Shown here: piece after piece, positions 10,985 to 21,680 of the stretch
How positions within the stretch are numbered: the stretch's first letter is position 1
Layout of the letters: each line of letters begins with the position of its first letter
Assembly: GCA_027943335.1 (NCBI GenBank)
Contig: BSBK01006357.1
Span: 124,001 to 188,000 of the forward strand
Length of the DNA: 64,000 bases
Direction: 5' to 3'
Source: Chamaecyparis obtusa
Lineage: Eukaryota; Streptophyta; Pinopsida; Cupressales; Cupressaceae
Notes under the pieces: model-generated
Seen by the model: the letters and a program-made list of their open reading frames with translations, nothing else
Databases searched by the model: none
What the model was told of the DNA's origin: nothing
Translations under genes and position numbers: made by a program

Positions 10985-11479
10985 ATCTCTTAACCGAGTT
11001 GGTTTAACAGCCATAATATAAATCCTCTAACAAGGTGACAATTCCATTGAATTGTTTTCAAGACCTCTTACCAGGCCACTCCTTGCAGGGTGTTTTAAAT
11101 CCTTTAACAAGGTCACACCTAACAGTGTGTTTTGTAACCTTTTACCGGGTTGGCTTCTAACCGGGCATCACTTCAGAAAAGTGAAAATTAGTATCTAGAT
11201 ACATTGGTGGTTTTTCCCATATTGGGTTTCCACGTTAAATCTTGTGTCTCTTGTGTTCTTAATTGCTTTCTCAATCATATACATGTGCTGATGAATATCT
11301 AAAGATAATATTGATAATACTTTCTGCATCTTCAAAGTTACTGCAATCTATTTACCGAGTGCTAAAACAGACAACATTGTTAAGATATCTTAAAGGATCT
11401 GCAAAGAATTAATTGTGAAGTGTTTTTATGGTTGACTGATTCACCCCCCCCTCTCAGTCACTTCATCCATATTCCATCA

Positions 11480-12114
11480 ATTAACACCATGTTTGTCATT
11501 ATGAATTATCTTCCTCAAACCCTCTACTATGGAGATGACCCTTGGATTGGACTTTTCTTATCTTAACCATTGCTTAAATTTTTCAAAATCATGAGAAATA
11601 TTTTGAACTTAGATTGGAGGAACTTTTAAAGTCTCATCTTCATCATGAAAATGTGGGAAGAGTGGTTCTCAATAATAGGAGGAATTTCATTAGTATGAAT
11701 GTTGGTCTCATCAAGACTCCTAAGAAAAAAGGAGGACTCAAAATCAAAGGAACCCATAAGTCAATGGCTTCTCCTAACTAGACTTCTATATGTAAGACTT
11801 AATGTAATAAAAATCATGCTCTAGAATATTCAAAAGAGATAGATCTAATCAAATTTTAAACACATGCAACATAATGTACAAGTAATGAAAATAAAATCTA
11901 ACTATCAAATTAAATATGAAGATCTAAAGCATATAATGTAGCAAGGATGTACTGTAAATAGCGATTAATGCAATGCATACAAAGTAGATCTAGACACCAA
12001 ATCAAAATTATTTAAGAAGAGTTAGGTTAACCAAAATGTGAACCAAAAAGAACACAAAGGGAATCTAACACCAATATCAAAAGAATAAATGTCACTAAGT
12101 CAGGTTCACCAAAA
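11480..12114 (-). other. Element G, gag start and leader region (degenerate)
   Basis: A minus-strand region between the solo LTR and the putative 5' LTR of G. Near 11500-11600 a broken frame can be read into the gag of 9620-10229, and further right no frame is visible. At 12100-12114 the minus-strand sequence TTTTGGTGAACCTGA adjoins a possible LTR end (TGTACA in plus orientation) and could be the primer site. This boundary is weak. Confidence 0.4.
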
Positions 12115-12391
12115 TGTACAATGTGAAATAAGAGGCAATACAAAATTAGGGTAGATCACCTCTCATTTCAATATCTTTGCACATTCAAGATGAAGATACC
12201 CCCAATAGGATCAAGAGGTGACTCAACCACTAAATGGGGACAATGTTTACTTCACCAAAAACATAATTTGTAAATGGAAAATAAATGATAAAGATAGAAA
12301 TGTAAATTAGGAATGGTTTATTCTCATTTAAGAATGAAATAGGAAACTAGTAACTTCATATCTAAATAACTAACAGATAGAATGTAGGAAA
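12115..12391 (-). repeat. Putative 5' LTR of element G, first piece
   Basis: Begins TGTACAATG in plus orientation after a possible primer site. The proposed LTR is cut by element C at 12392 and continues at 19540-19972 and then 48991 to about 49800. It has no partner LTR in the window, so this rests on position and on a TATA-like site at 49315-49322. Confidence 0.35.
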
Positions 12392-12419
12392 TGATGGAAT
12401 ATGGATGAAGTGACTGAGA

Positions 12420-12436
12420 GGGGGGGGGGGGGGGGG
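12420..12436 (+). repeat. 17-base G homopolymer in the C 3' LTR
   Basis: G17 on the plus strand (C run in the element). The partner LTR has 11 (18309-18319), and the solo LTR has 8 (C run, 11444-11451). Slippage since insertion, or assembly error, is likely. Confidence 0.8.
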
Positions 12437-13228
12437 TGAATCAGTCAACCATAAAAACACTTCACTATTTATTCTTTTGCAGATCCCTTAGGATATCTTA
12501 ACACTGTTATCTGTTTTAGCACTCGGTAAATAGATTGCAGTAATTTTGAAGATGCAGAAAGTATTATCAATATTATCTTTAGATATTCATCAGCACATGT
12601 ATATGATTGAGAAAGCAATTAAGAACACAAGAGACACAAGATTTAACGTGGAAACCCAATATGGGAAAAACCACCAATGTATCTAGATACTGATTTTCAC
12701 TTTTCTGAAGTGATGCCCGGTTAGAAGCCAACCCGGTAAAAGGTTACAAAACACACTGTTAGGTGTGACCTTGTTAGAGGATTTAAAACACCTTGCAAGG
12801 AGTGGCCTGGTAAGAGGTCTTGAAAACAATTCAATGGAATTGTCACCTTGTTAGAGGATTTATATTATGGCTGTTAAACCAACTCGGTTAAGAGATTTAG
12901 AATTCACTGTTACAATGATAAGAAGGTAACAATGAGAAAGTAACCTGTATAATAATGCAACTGTCTTGCTGATTACAGATCTCTGTTCTGCATAATTCTG
13001 ATCCTTTCTGATCAAATAAATCTCTGCTGCTCCTCAAGGATATCTGAACATCCTTCACAAGTTCGCATATACCTTTCCTTCTTTTCTTCTGTAAATCTTC
13101 TACTGTGTCATCTTTACTTTTCACATTTGACCTTTTATTTATATGATTTTGGATTAGTCAAATCGACATTATTTAGTATAACAGTCGGCTGAATTAAGTA
13201 AACTCTATTTGCAAAAATCCTTCAAGGG

Positions 13229-13562
13229 CCGACAGTGCTCGGTGACCATATCTTTCTATAATCTTTCGGTGACCGAGGGAACTCGGTAAACACCGACAAT
13301 TCTTTACCTTTGATAACCGACTGAACTCGGTAAACACTATCTTTTCTCGATGACCGACTGAACTCGGTAAACACTAAAATTTCTTCGGCAACCGAGTGAA
13401 CTCGGTAAATACTAAATTTTCTTCGGCAACCGAGTGAACTCGGTAAATACTAAATTTTCTTCGGCAACCGAGTGAACTCGGTAAATACTACTTTTCTTTG
13501 ATAACCGGCTGAACTCAGTAAGCATTAATATTCCTGTCTGGTAGACCGACTGAGCTCAGTAG
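13229..13562 (-). repeat. ACCGAG palindrome array, element C 3' LTR
   Basis: The minus-strand counterpart of the array at 10321-10660, with similar unit length and core. One or two cores are damaged by single substitutions. Confidence 0.85.
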
Positions 13563-13650
13563 GAGCTGATTGCTGCGGACTATGACATAGTGTGACATCA
13601 AGACAATACATAATTGAGTAGCAATTTCCTTCAGACAATTGTTTCCAACA

Positions 13651-13664
13651 ATCTCCCTCTTTGG
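13651..13664 (-). promoter_or_regulatory. Polypurine tract of element C
   Basis: Minus-strand CCAAAGAGGGAGAT directly before TGTTGG of the 3' LTR, preceded by TTGCCATCAATG. Nearly identical to the tract of pol-less element A. Confidence 0.88.
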
Positions 13665-13979
13665 CATTGATGGCAACACAATATGTCATATCATAAGAAA
13701 TTTGAAAGAGTTAGCTCGGTTTAGATTCAAATCTCCCTCTGTCAGCAAACTTCCTGTATCCTGAAAATTCTTTTTGACTATTTGAAAATTTCTTGAACTA
13801 ATAGCAAAGACATAGCAAACACTCCCTCTTTGACAACACATGCCAAAGATAATTCTCATATTACCGGTGAAAGTTAATGTACCTCAAGTACTGATTCATA
13901 TGTAATGATTCCTTTAATATGCTGCATCAACAAGTTGATTTTCAATCATGTTCTGGTTGATGCATCACTAAAACTGTAT
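13665..13979 (-). other. Element C 3' untranslated region
   Basis: 315 bases between the polyprotein stop and the polypurine tract. No frame or other structure is seen. Confidence 0.7.
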
Positions 13980-16900
13980 TTAGTGAGCCTCGGATAGGGG
14001 AATGACCCCTAACTTACCTCTTAGATACATAAATGCATCCTTAGGTAATGGTTTGGTAAAAATGTCTGCAATCTGTTCTTTTGTATGAATATATTCTAAT
14101 CTGATTTCCTTGTCCTGCACCAATTCTCTGACAAAGTGATATTTAATAGCAATGTGCTTGGTTTTGGAATGCATCACTGGATTCTTAGAGATGTTTATTG
14201 CACTGGTATTGTCACAAAATATAACAACTGGTTCTTTGATTTCAACCTTCATACCTTCTAATAGCTGTTTAAACCAAACAATATTTGAACAATTTACTGC
14301 AGCAGCAACATATTCTGCTTCAGCTGTGGATTGAGATGTGCAATTCTGCTTTTTACTAGTCTAGGATACCAGTCTTTTTCCAAGAAAAAATGCTCCACCA
14401 CTTGTACTTTTTCTGTCATCAATGTTTCCTACCCAATCAGCATCAGTAAACACTTTCAAGTCTAGATTGCCTCCAAATTTATACCACAAACCATATTCTT
14501 CAGTTCCTTTTAAGTATCTTAAGATTCTTTTGATTGCCATCATGTGATTTTCCTTAGGTTTAGCTGAGAATCTAGCTACTATACCGACTGCTAAGGCAAT
14601 ATCAGGTCTTGTATGTACTACATACTGCAATTTTCCAATCATAGATCGGTATAGGGTCTGATCAACTTCTTTTGAATCATCATTTTTGGTAAGTTTCAGT
14701 CCAGTACACATGGGTGTACCAACTGGTTTTGAATCTTCCATTCCAAACTTCTTAAGTATCTCCTTAATGTATTTGGATTGAGTAATGTATATACCATTCT
14801 TGCTTTGCTAAATTTGAAGACCAACAAAGAATTTTATTAAACCAAACATAGACATTTCAAATTCTCTGTTCATTTGCTCTGAAAATTCTTTGCACTAATC
14901 CTCATTCCCTGTAAATATAGTATCATCCACAAATATTTCTGCCAATACAATTTTGTCATTTGGTCCTTCTTTAATATACAGATTACTGTTATCATTAGCT
15001 CTTTTGAAATTAATCTGGATCAAATAGTTATGGAGTCTTTCATACCACGCTCTAGGAGCTTGTTTTAAACCATACAATGCTTTGTGTAACCTGCAGACCA
15101 TGTCCCTTTTATCTGGATCAACAAAACCTTCAGGTTGTTCAATGTAGACTTCTTCATCAAGAATTCCATTGAGAAATGCAGATTTTATATCCATCTGATA
15201 TACCTTAAATCCTTTGTGTGCTGCATAAGCAAGTAGAGTTCTTACACCTTCTAATCTTGCAACAGGAGAAAAATTTTCTCCATAATCTATACCTTCTTCT
15301 TGAGAATAACCTTTACATACCAGTCTAGCTTTGTTTCTAGATACTTGACCATCTTCATTCAGCTTATTCCTAAATACCCATTTTGTTCCAATTACATTCT
15401 TATCTTTAGGTCTGGGTACAAGAGTCCAAGTTTTGTTCTTTTGTATTTGTTCCAATTCTTCATTCATTGCTTCAATCCAACTTTCATTCTCCAATGCATC
15501 TTTGATATTTCTAGGTTCAAAATCAGTAAGCAGACATGTACCTTTTAGCTTGCTTCTTGTCATAGTACCATCTGATTTGTTTCCAATGAATTGATCTGGT
15601 GTATGATGTCTTCTGACATATTTGGCTAGTATAGGTTCCTTGCCTTTTGAATGATTCATGCTGTTGTCTTCTAGGATCTCTTCTTCAGGTTGCTCGGGCT
15701 TGGTAGATATTTGCTTGGTAACTTCAGGCTGAGACTCGGTCTGAATTTCTTCCTGTGACTCGGTTTGAACTTCTTCCTGTGACTCGGTCCGTGACTCGGT
15801 AACTGTGCTCGGCTTGGTAGATATAGCTTCCTTATTGATAGTTGTGTCTGTCAATGTTTCAGGTTCAATGTAAATGAATCTTCTGTAGTTCTCAGGTTCC
15901 CTTTTTCTTTCTTCCTCAGTCTTTTTTGCAAACTCATCAAATTTTACATGTATACTTTCTATGACTTTGTAAGTAGATAAGTTCAGACATTTGTATGCCT
16001 TGCTTTTGCTAGAATATCCTAGGAATATTCCTTCATCACTTTTCACATCAAATTTATTTCTTCTGGATTCTTTTAAGATATAACACTTGCTACCAAATAT
16101 TTTCATGTAACTTACATTAGGTTTATAGCCATACCATAATTCATAAGGAGTTTTGAATGTGTCTTTCTTCAGTTGTACTCGGTTCAAGGTATGAACTGCA
16201 GTGCTGATAGCTTCCTTCCAGTACTTTATAGCAATGTTCTTTTCTATCATTAGAGTCCTTGCACAATCCATAATAGATCTGTTTCTTCTTTCTGCTATTC
16301 CATTTTGCTCAGGAGTTCTCAGAGCTGATACCTGTCTTTTGATTCCTCTTTCAATGCAGAAGTTGTTAAAATCATGGGAGATGAATTCACCACCTCTGTC
16401 TGATCTTAAGCATTTCAATCTTTTCCCTGTTTCTTTTTCTACTCTTGCTAAGTACCATTTGAACTTTTCAAATGCCTCTGATTTTTCTCTTAAATACATG
16501 ACAGTCATCATTCTAGAATAATCATCAACGAAAAGAATAAAGAATTTATCTCCAGTATAGCTTTGTATTCCAATAGGTCCACATAAATCAGTATGCACAA
16601 TTTCCAAAATTTCTTTAGACTGATAGTTCTTACTTTTGAAACTAGTTTTACTCATTTTTCCAATCTGACAATTCTTACATAGACCAGTGTCAGGTTTCTT
16701 TAAAGTAGGAATGCCTCTAACCTTCTTGAATTTGCTTATTTTTATCATGTTATCAAAATTCACATGACATAACCTTTTGTGCCATAGCCAACTTTCTTCT
16801 ATTTGAGCAATAAAGCATGAATATTCATTGAGATCAAGATAAAATAAGTTACCTTTTGTTTGTTTGCCTGATCCAATGAGTTTTCCTTTTCCATCCAGCA

Positions 16901-18257
16901 GTCTTGCTTGACCATTCATGAATTCAACCTTGAAACCAGTGTTGATTAGCTGTGCTACACTTAAAAGATTATGTTTTAGTCCTTCAACCCAGTAAGCATT
17001 ATCACATATGAGTTCTTTGGTTAATGAGATTCTTCCTTTTCCTTTTATACAACAAGGTTCATTGTTTCCAAATCTTACATTACCATTGTCACAGTCTTCT
17101 AGATATTCAAATTTTGTCTTGTCACCAGTCATGTGGTGTGAACATCCACTGTCTATTATCCATATATCATCTTTGCTTATATGAGAAATAAGTGCCATCT
17201 TATCTTCATCATCATCAGATTCATCTTTTATAGCAATAAACACAATTTCTTCTTCACTATCATCAGAATCTTTAGCCATAAAACATGATTTCTTACCTTT
17301 ATCCTTGTATGATTTGAAATTCTTTTTGCCATAGTACTTGTGACTTCTCTTTTCTTCTTTGACTTGCTTGTTTGGGCACCTAGCTACAATATGTCCAATT
17401 TCTTCACATGAAAAATAGATTAAAGGAGTTTTACCTTTATATTTACCTTTCCCTCTAGAGTACTTCTTTGCAAGTAATGCTTCTACAATTTCAAGATCAC
17501 TATCAGAACTTTCTTCTGATTCTTCTTCACTTTCTGACTGAACTTCTTTAATTTTCTTGTTCTTCTTTAGTGAAACCTTGGCCTCAAATGCTGATTCAAT
17601 ATTTTTGGAACTAGAAACATAGTTATCATAGTTGTCTAATTCAAAAGCTGTCAATCTTCCAACTAAAGTATCCAAAGTTATATTGTGGTTTGTTTCACAT
17701 CTTCTTTCTTGAATAGCTGATACTCTTATTGCATAGATAGGGAGTAGTGTCCTGAGTACCTTACTTATAACAGTCTCATCTGAGATTGTTCCTCCAGAAG
17801 CTCTAATTGCACTTACACTTGCTTTGATTCTTTCAACATATTTTGCAATGTTTTCATCTTCCTTCATATTCATTTTGTCAAACTGTCCTCTTAGGATTTC
17901 TGCTTTGGCTCTTTTCACATTTGCATCACCACCATATATTTTCTTCAGTGCCACCCACATTTCATATGCAGTGGTGCAGTCTTTAATATCATCAAATTCT
18001 TCATAGCTGAGAGCAGATGCAATGTCTATCATCATGGTGTTGTGAGTCTTTTTATCTGCAATGTCTTCAACAGTTAATGCGTCCTTAGGAATTGTGTATT
18101 CTTCATCAATGTATTTGCATCCTGAATCACCAATGGAAGCCAGATGAAGTCGCATGAGACCTTGCCATGCTGAAAAGTTATCTCTGTTAAGCTTTGGAAT
18201 TTCCCTCTTGTAAGACATCCTGATCTTTAGCTTAGGTCTTTGAAACCCTTCCTGCAA
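13980..18257 (-). pseudogene. Element C copia Gag-Pol polyprotein, one frame with three amber stops
   Basis: A single 1,426-codon frame on the minus strand, broken only by three TAG codons (near 14892, 14811 and 14358). Order: UBN2-type Gag (about 15-230); a CCHC knuckle at 281-294 whose first Cys is now Tyr ([14 protein letters not shown]); protease with [14 protein letters not shown] (Asp about 369); pre-integrase [10 protein letters not shown] (about 500); integrase core with [16 protein letters not shown] and [12 protein letters not shown] (D, D, E); RT with [34 protein letters not shown] and FVDDTIF; RNase H with FTDADWVG, FCDNTSAI and ADIFTKPLP. The first ATG is only about 9 nt from the primer site; Met14 (18218) is the more usual start. 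At least one stop (TGG to TAG) and the Cys-to-Tyr change are G to A, as expected from cytosine deamination on the other strand. Confidence 0.93.
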
Positions 18258-18266
18258 GCACCAAAA

Positions 18267-18278
18267 GCTCTGATACCA
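18267..18278 (-). promoter_or_regulatory. Primer-binding site of element C (initiator-Met tRNA)
   Basis: Minus-strand TGGTATCAGAGC, separated from the 5' LTR (18281) by AT. The standard plant copia site. Confidence 0.95.
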
Positions 18279-18280
18279 AT

Positions 18281-19534
18281 TGATGGAATATGGATGAAGT
18301 GACTGAGAGGGGGGGGGGGTGAATCAGTCAACCATAAAAACACTTCACTATTTATTCTTTTGCAGATCCCTTAGGATATCTTAACACTGTTATCTGTTTT
18401 AGCACTCGGTAAATAGATTGCAGTAATTTTGAAGATGCAGAAAGTATTATCAATATTATCTTTAGACATTCATCAGCACATGTATATGATTGAGAAAGCA
18501 ATTAAGAACACAAGAGACACAAGATTTAACGTGGAAACCCAATATGGGAAAAACCACCAATGTATCTAGATACTGATTTTCACTTTTCTGAAGTGATGCC
18601 CGGTTAGAAGCCAACCCGGTAAAAGGTTACAAAACACACTGTTAGGTGTGACCTTGTTAGAGGATTTAAAACACCCTGCAAGGAGTGGCCTGGTAAGAGG
18701 TCTTGAAAATAATTCAATGGAATTGTCACCTTGTTAGAGGATTTATATTATGGCTGTTAAACCAACTCGGTTAAGAGATTTAGAATTCACTGTTACAATG
18801 ATAAGAAGGTAACAATGAGAAAGTAACCTGTATAATAATGCAACTATCTTGCTGATTACAGATCTCTATTCTGCATAATTCTGATCCTTTCTGATCAAAT
18901 AAATCTCTGCTGCTCCTCAAGGATATCTGAACATCCTTCACAAGTTCGCATATACCTTTCCTTCTTTTCTTCTGTAAATCTTCTACTGTGTCATCTTTAC
19001 TTTTCACATTTGACCTTTTATTTATATGATTTTGGATTAGTCAAATCGACATTATTTAGTATAACAGTCGGCTGAATTAAGTAAACTCTATTTGCAAAAA
19101 TCCTTCAAGGACCGACAGTGCTCGGTGACCATATCTTTCTATAATCTTTCGGTGACCGAGGGAACTCGGTAAACACCGACAATTCTTTACCTTTGATAAC
19201 TGACTGAACTCGGTAAACACTATCTTTTCTCGATGACCGACTGAACTCGGTAAACACTAAACTTTCTTCAGCAACCAAGTGAACTCGGTAAATACTAAAT
19301 TTTCTTCGGCAACCGAGTGAACTCGGTAAATACTAAATTTTCTTCGGCAACCGAGTGAACTCGGTAAATACTACTTTTCTTCGATAACTGGCTGAACTCG
19401 GTAAGCATTAATATTCCTGTCTGGTAGACCGACTGAGCTCGGTAGGAGCTGATTGCTGTGGACTATGACATAGTGTGACATCAAAGACAATACATAATTG
19501 AGTAGCAATTTCCTTCAGACAATTGTTTCCAACA
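18281..19534 (-). repeat. Element C 5' LTR
   Basis: 1254 bp, TG...CA on the minus strand, paired with 12392-13650. It contains the palindrome array (about 19111-19445), TATA box (19019-19026), 75-codon frame (18780-19007) and an 11-base G run (18309-18319). The TSD GGAAA follows. Confidence 0.95.
19019..19026 (-). promoter_or_regulatory. TATA box of element C 5' LTR
   Basis: Minus-strand TATAAATA, the site that would drive the element's genomic RNA. The palindrome array lies immediately upstream in U3. Confidence 0.6.
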
Positions 19535-19539
19535 GGAAA

Positions 19540-19972
19540 TACTTGTAACTAATTTGCTAAAATCCCAATAGTTTAATCTACTAGCATGTCAAATTTAAGC
19601 ATGTTTTTGAGGGTATAGGTTGTTTGAGATCATGTATGCACAATATTTTTTCCCAATTTTTTAAGGGTTTGTCTAACTATTCTTGGTCTTCCCAAAAAAG
19701 ATCTGACAGCTCCATAGCCTACTCCTATACATAGAAAAATGGGGAAAGGTTGGGAAATAGGGGTTTTCCTTGGTCAAAAACCTATTTATGAATCAACCTT
19801 GGAATTGAATTAAAATTTCATACATGAAAGTATGTAAAAAGGTAAATGTTGGATTCACCTTGCACAAACCCTCATGGATGGATGTAGAAATTGCTCATAC
19901 CCATGAAGATGCTTGAATGTACTTGTAATCAAGGAGTTGACTTTTATTTGTAGAATAGAAATAAATTATTCC
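19540..19972 (-). repeat. Putative 5' LTR of element G, second piece
   Basis: Sequence between the right end of C and the left end of B. There are no frames. It should be the continuation of 12115-12391 and is resumed at 48991. The assignment is by exclusion. Confidence 0.35.
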
Positions 19973-20425
19973 TATTGGGTATTAATAACTATATAATGCA
20001 CTAAGAGGGGGAAGTGAATCAATGCAGTAACCACTTCAACAATTTCAACCAATTCTGATCACCAGTTACAAACAAAATAGTAAACTAATAATTGCTACAT
20101 TAATCATTATTGTTGATTACAATCATAAACATAAAGAAGTAAATGTAAACCAAAAATCACAACCATTAACACATGTGACAATGATTTTGGTCTCATGGAA
20201 ACCCTTGTAAGAGGGAAAAATGACAATGGAGATGAAACCCACAATCTTCTCTGCTGCAGCTGGAAGGTGCCCTATGAAAGACTTACAAAAACTCTTTCAG
20301 AGAGTCATTCATCTTAAGAGAGATGTCTAGTATACTATGAGATGTAAAATAAATACCTTTGAAATTATACCTTAGGTGAGGATTGAAACCTAAATCTAGA
20401 GACTCACCTTGTGAAAGGATTTAAT
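19973..20425 (-). repeat. Element B 3' LTR, first piece
   Basis: It starts TATTGGG in plus orientation (consensus TG), directly after TSD ATTCC. It includes the U5 motif (AAGAGGGGGAAGTGAATCAA, about 20001-20020). About 20355-20425 matches 39047-39115 in the 5' LTR. It is cut by D and resumes at 32838. Confidence 0.8.
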
Positions 20426-21624
20426 TGTTAGGAATGAATGCTAGATGTTGGCAGTCATTCTATAGCAGTTGTTGTTGTATTCATGACTATGATCATCATT
20501 GATGTCAACACAGTGATCTTTTGGAGACTAGCAGAGAAGAAAATAGTGTTTTGATTAGCGCACTTGGGATATTGTAGTTGGAGATATGTGATGTTGAGGT
20601 TATACTATTTGATATGTTATATGTCTATGGTTAAGAGCACAGGTAGTAATTCATTGATTCATGAAATTTATGAGCATTTTGGTAAAAGCAGTATTCAGGC
20701 AGTGTTCCTGAGTAGCGGTTTGTGGAAATCGGATGATATCTCCTAATCAGGATGGAATCTAGTTTTGCACATTTAAAAGGAAGTTTGAGACACATTGATG
20801 GTGACATGGTTCATAGCACAAACTTTGAGGTCACACAAGTGAAGAGATATTGCATTTGGAAGCTAACAGTTTTGTGTAATTTTGATGTAGCGTATGGAAA
20901 CTTTTATTTTGTAATTGTGTGCCGACTCATTTGTAATTATTTGAGTGTGGTATAAAGGAAGGAATGTTTTTCCTTATTGTATGTAGTTAAAAAATGTGAA
21001 AGAAGTGTGAGCATGGTTTGGTTGCATGCGAATGTAAGCATGAAGTGAAGAAAAGAGCCTAAGAGATTGTGAAAGGGAAATTGTGAAGGAAGACATGCGA
21101 AGTACAGAGATCTAGAATTGAGATCTGGTGTAGCAGTGAGTGTGGTTTGGCATAGTAAGGAGGTAACATATTTCATATTATTCTGCTAAATAATATTAAG
21201 GTTATTTGGACAGTGTGTTCAGTGATCTTACCCTGAGGTTGTTTGGGCAGTGGGTCCTTCTGTCTTCCATAACTCTTAACATGGTTAGAATCTTTTAACA
21301 GGGATTCAAAATCTCCTAACAGGGATTTATATGTACTGAATGTATTTCATAAGACTCCTAAAAAATTCCATCCTCTCACAAGGAATATTCATATTAGTGC
21401 ATCTTTTGTGGGCATCATTCCCACCGGGGTTTACTCTTTGATCAAGAGGTTCCCTAGTCAACATATCTTGTGTTATTGTGTATGAATATCTTTGTATGGT
21501 TAGTAATTGCATTGCTTACATGGTTAAATATTGTTGAAGATGTTAAAGGTTATAATTATTCGATAATTGATTCACCCCCCCCTCCCCCCCTCTCAGTTAT
21601 CTTGGTGGAATTTACTTTCTAACA
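20426..21624 (+). repeat. Element D first LTR
   Basis: 1199 bp, TGTTAGG...CTAACA. Matches 30421-31625 with a few percent divergence. TATA box TATAAAGG at 20951-20958. Near its 3' end is the U5 motif GATTCAC-polyC-TCTCAGT (21569-21597), with an interrupted C run. Confidence 0.93.
20951..20958 (+). promoter_or_regulatory. TATA box of D first LTR
   Basis: TATAAAGG, about 525 bp into the LTR. It is also present at 30946-30953 in the second LTR. Confidence 0.6.
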
Positions 21625-21626
21625 AT

Positions 21627-21638
21627 TGGTATCAAAGC
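21627..21638 (+). promoter_or_regulatory. Primer-binding site of D, first unit
   Basis: TGGTATCAAAGC, one base off the TGGTATCAGAGC consensus that is intact in the second unit (31628-31639). AT spacer after the LTR. Confidence 0.9.
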
Positions 21639-21680
21639 AGCAGGTCCTTGAAAGGAAAGTTCAATAGCTTAAGGAGATCC

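Larger units (their letters stand above)
10230..11479 (+). mobile_element. Solo LTR of copia family C
   Basis: A full-length 1250-bp LTR, reverse-oriented to and closely matching the two LTRs of element C (12392-13650 and 18281-19534). No internal sequence adjoins it. It starts TATTGG (consensus TGTTGG) and ends CCATCA. It is flanked by ATTAAC at 10224-10229 and 11480-11485, a 6-bp match, so the usual 5-bp duplication may simply be extended by chance. Inferred origin: a complete element lost its interior by recombination between its LTRs. Inserted in the gag/leader region of G. Confidence 0.88.
12392..13650 (-). repeat. Element C 3' LTR
   Basis: On the minus strand it runs from TGTTGG at 13650 to CCATCA at 12392. 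It holds the ACCGAG palindrome array at 13229-13562, a TATA box at 13136-13143 and the 75-codon frame at 12897-13124. The U5 motif contains a 17-base G run (plus strand, 12420-12436) against 11 in the 5' LTR. Confidence 0.95.
12392..19534 (-). mobile_element. Element C: nearly complete Ty1/copia retrotransposon
   Basis: Complete structure on the minus strand: TSD GGAAA at 12387-12391 and 19535-19539, LTRs 12392-13650 and 18281-19534, primer site 18267-18278, polypurine tract from 13651, and one polyprotein frame 13980-18257. The two LTRs differ at only about fifteen positions of some 1,250 by eye, mostly transitions, so this is one of the younger insertions here. Domain order gag, protease, integrase, RT, RNase H is copia. 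It sits in the putative 5' LTR of G. Confidence 0.95.

Noticed and set aside
10224..11485. A true 6-bp target duplication for the solo LTR
   Set aside because: ATTAAC matches on both sides, but family C element makes 5 bp (GGAAA); the sixth base is probably a chance match, so I do not claim an unusual integrase.
14357..14895. Three TAG codons as sign of programmed readthrough or a recoded code
   Set aside because: They fall at ordinary sense positions inside RT and RNase H, other elements here also have TAA and TGA breaks, and single G-to-A or C-to-T mutations explain them.
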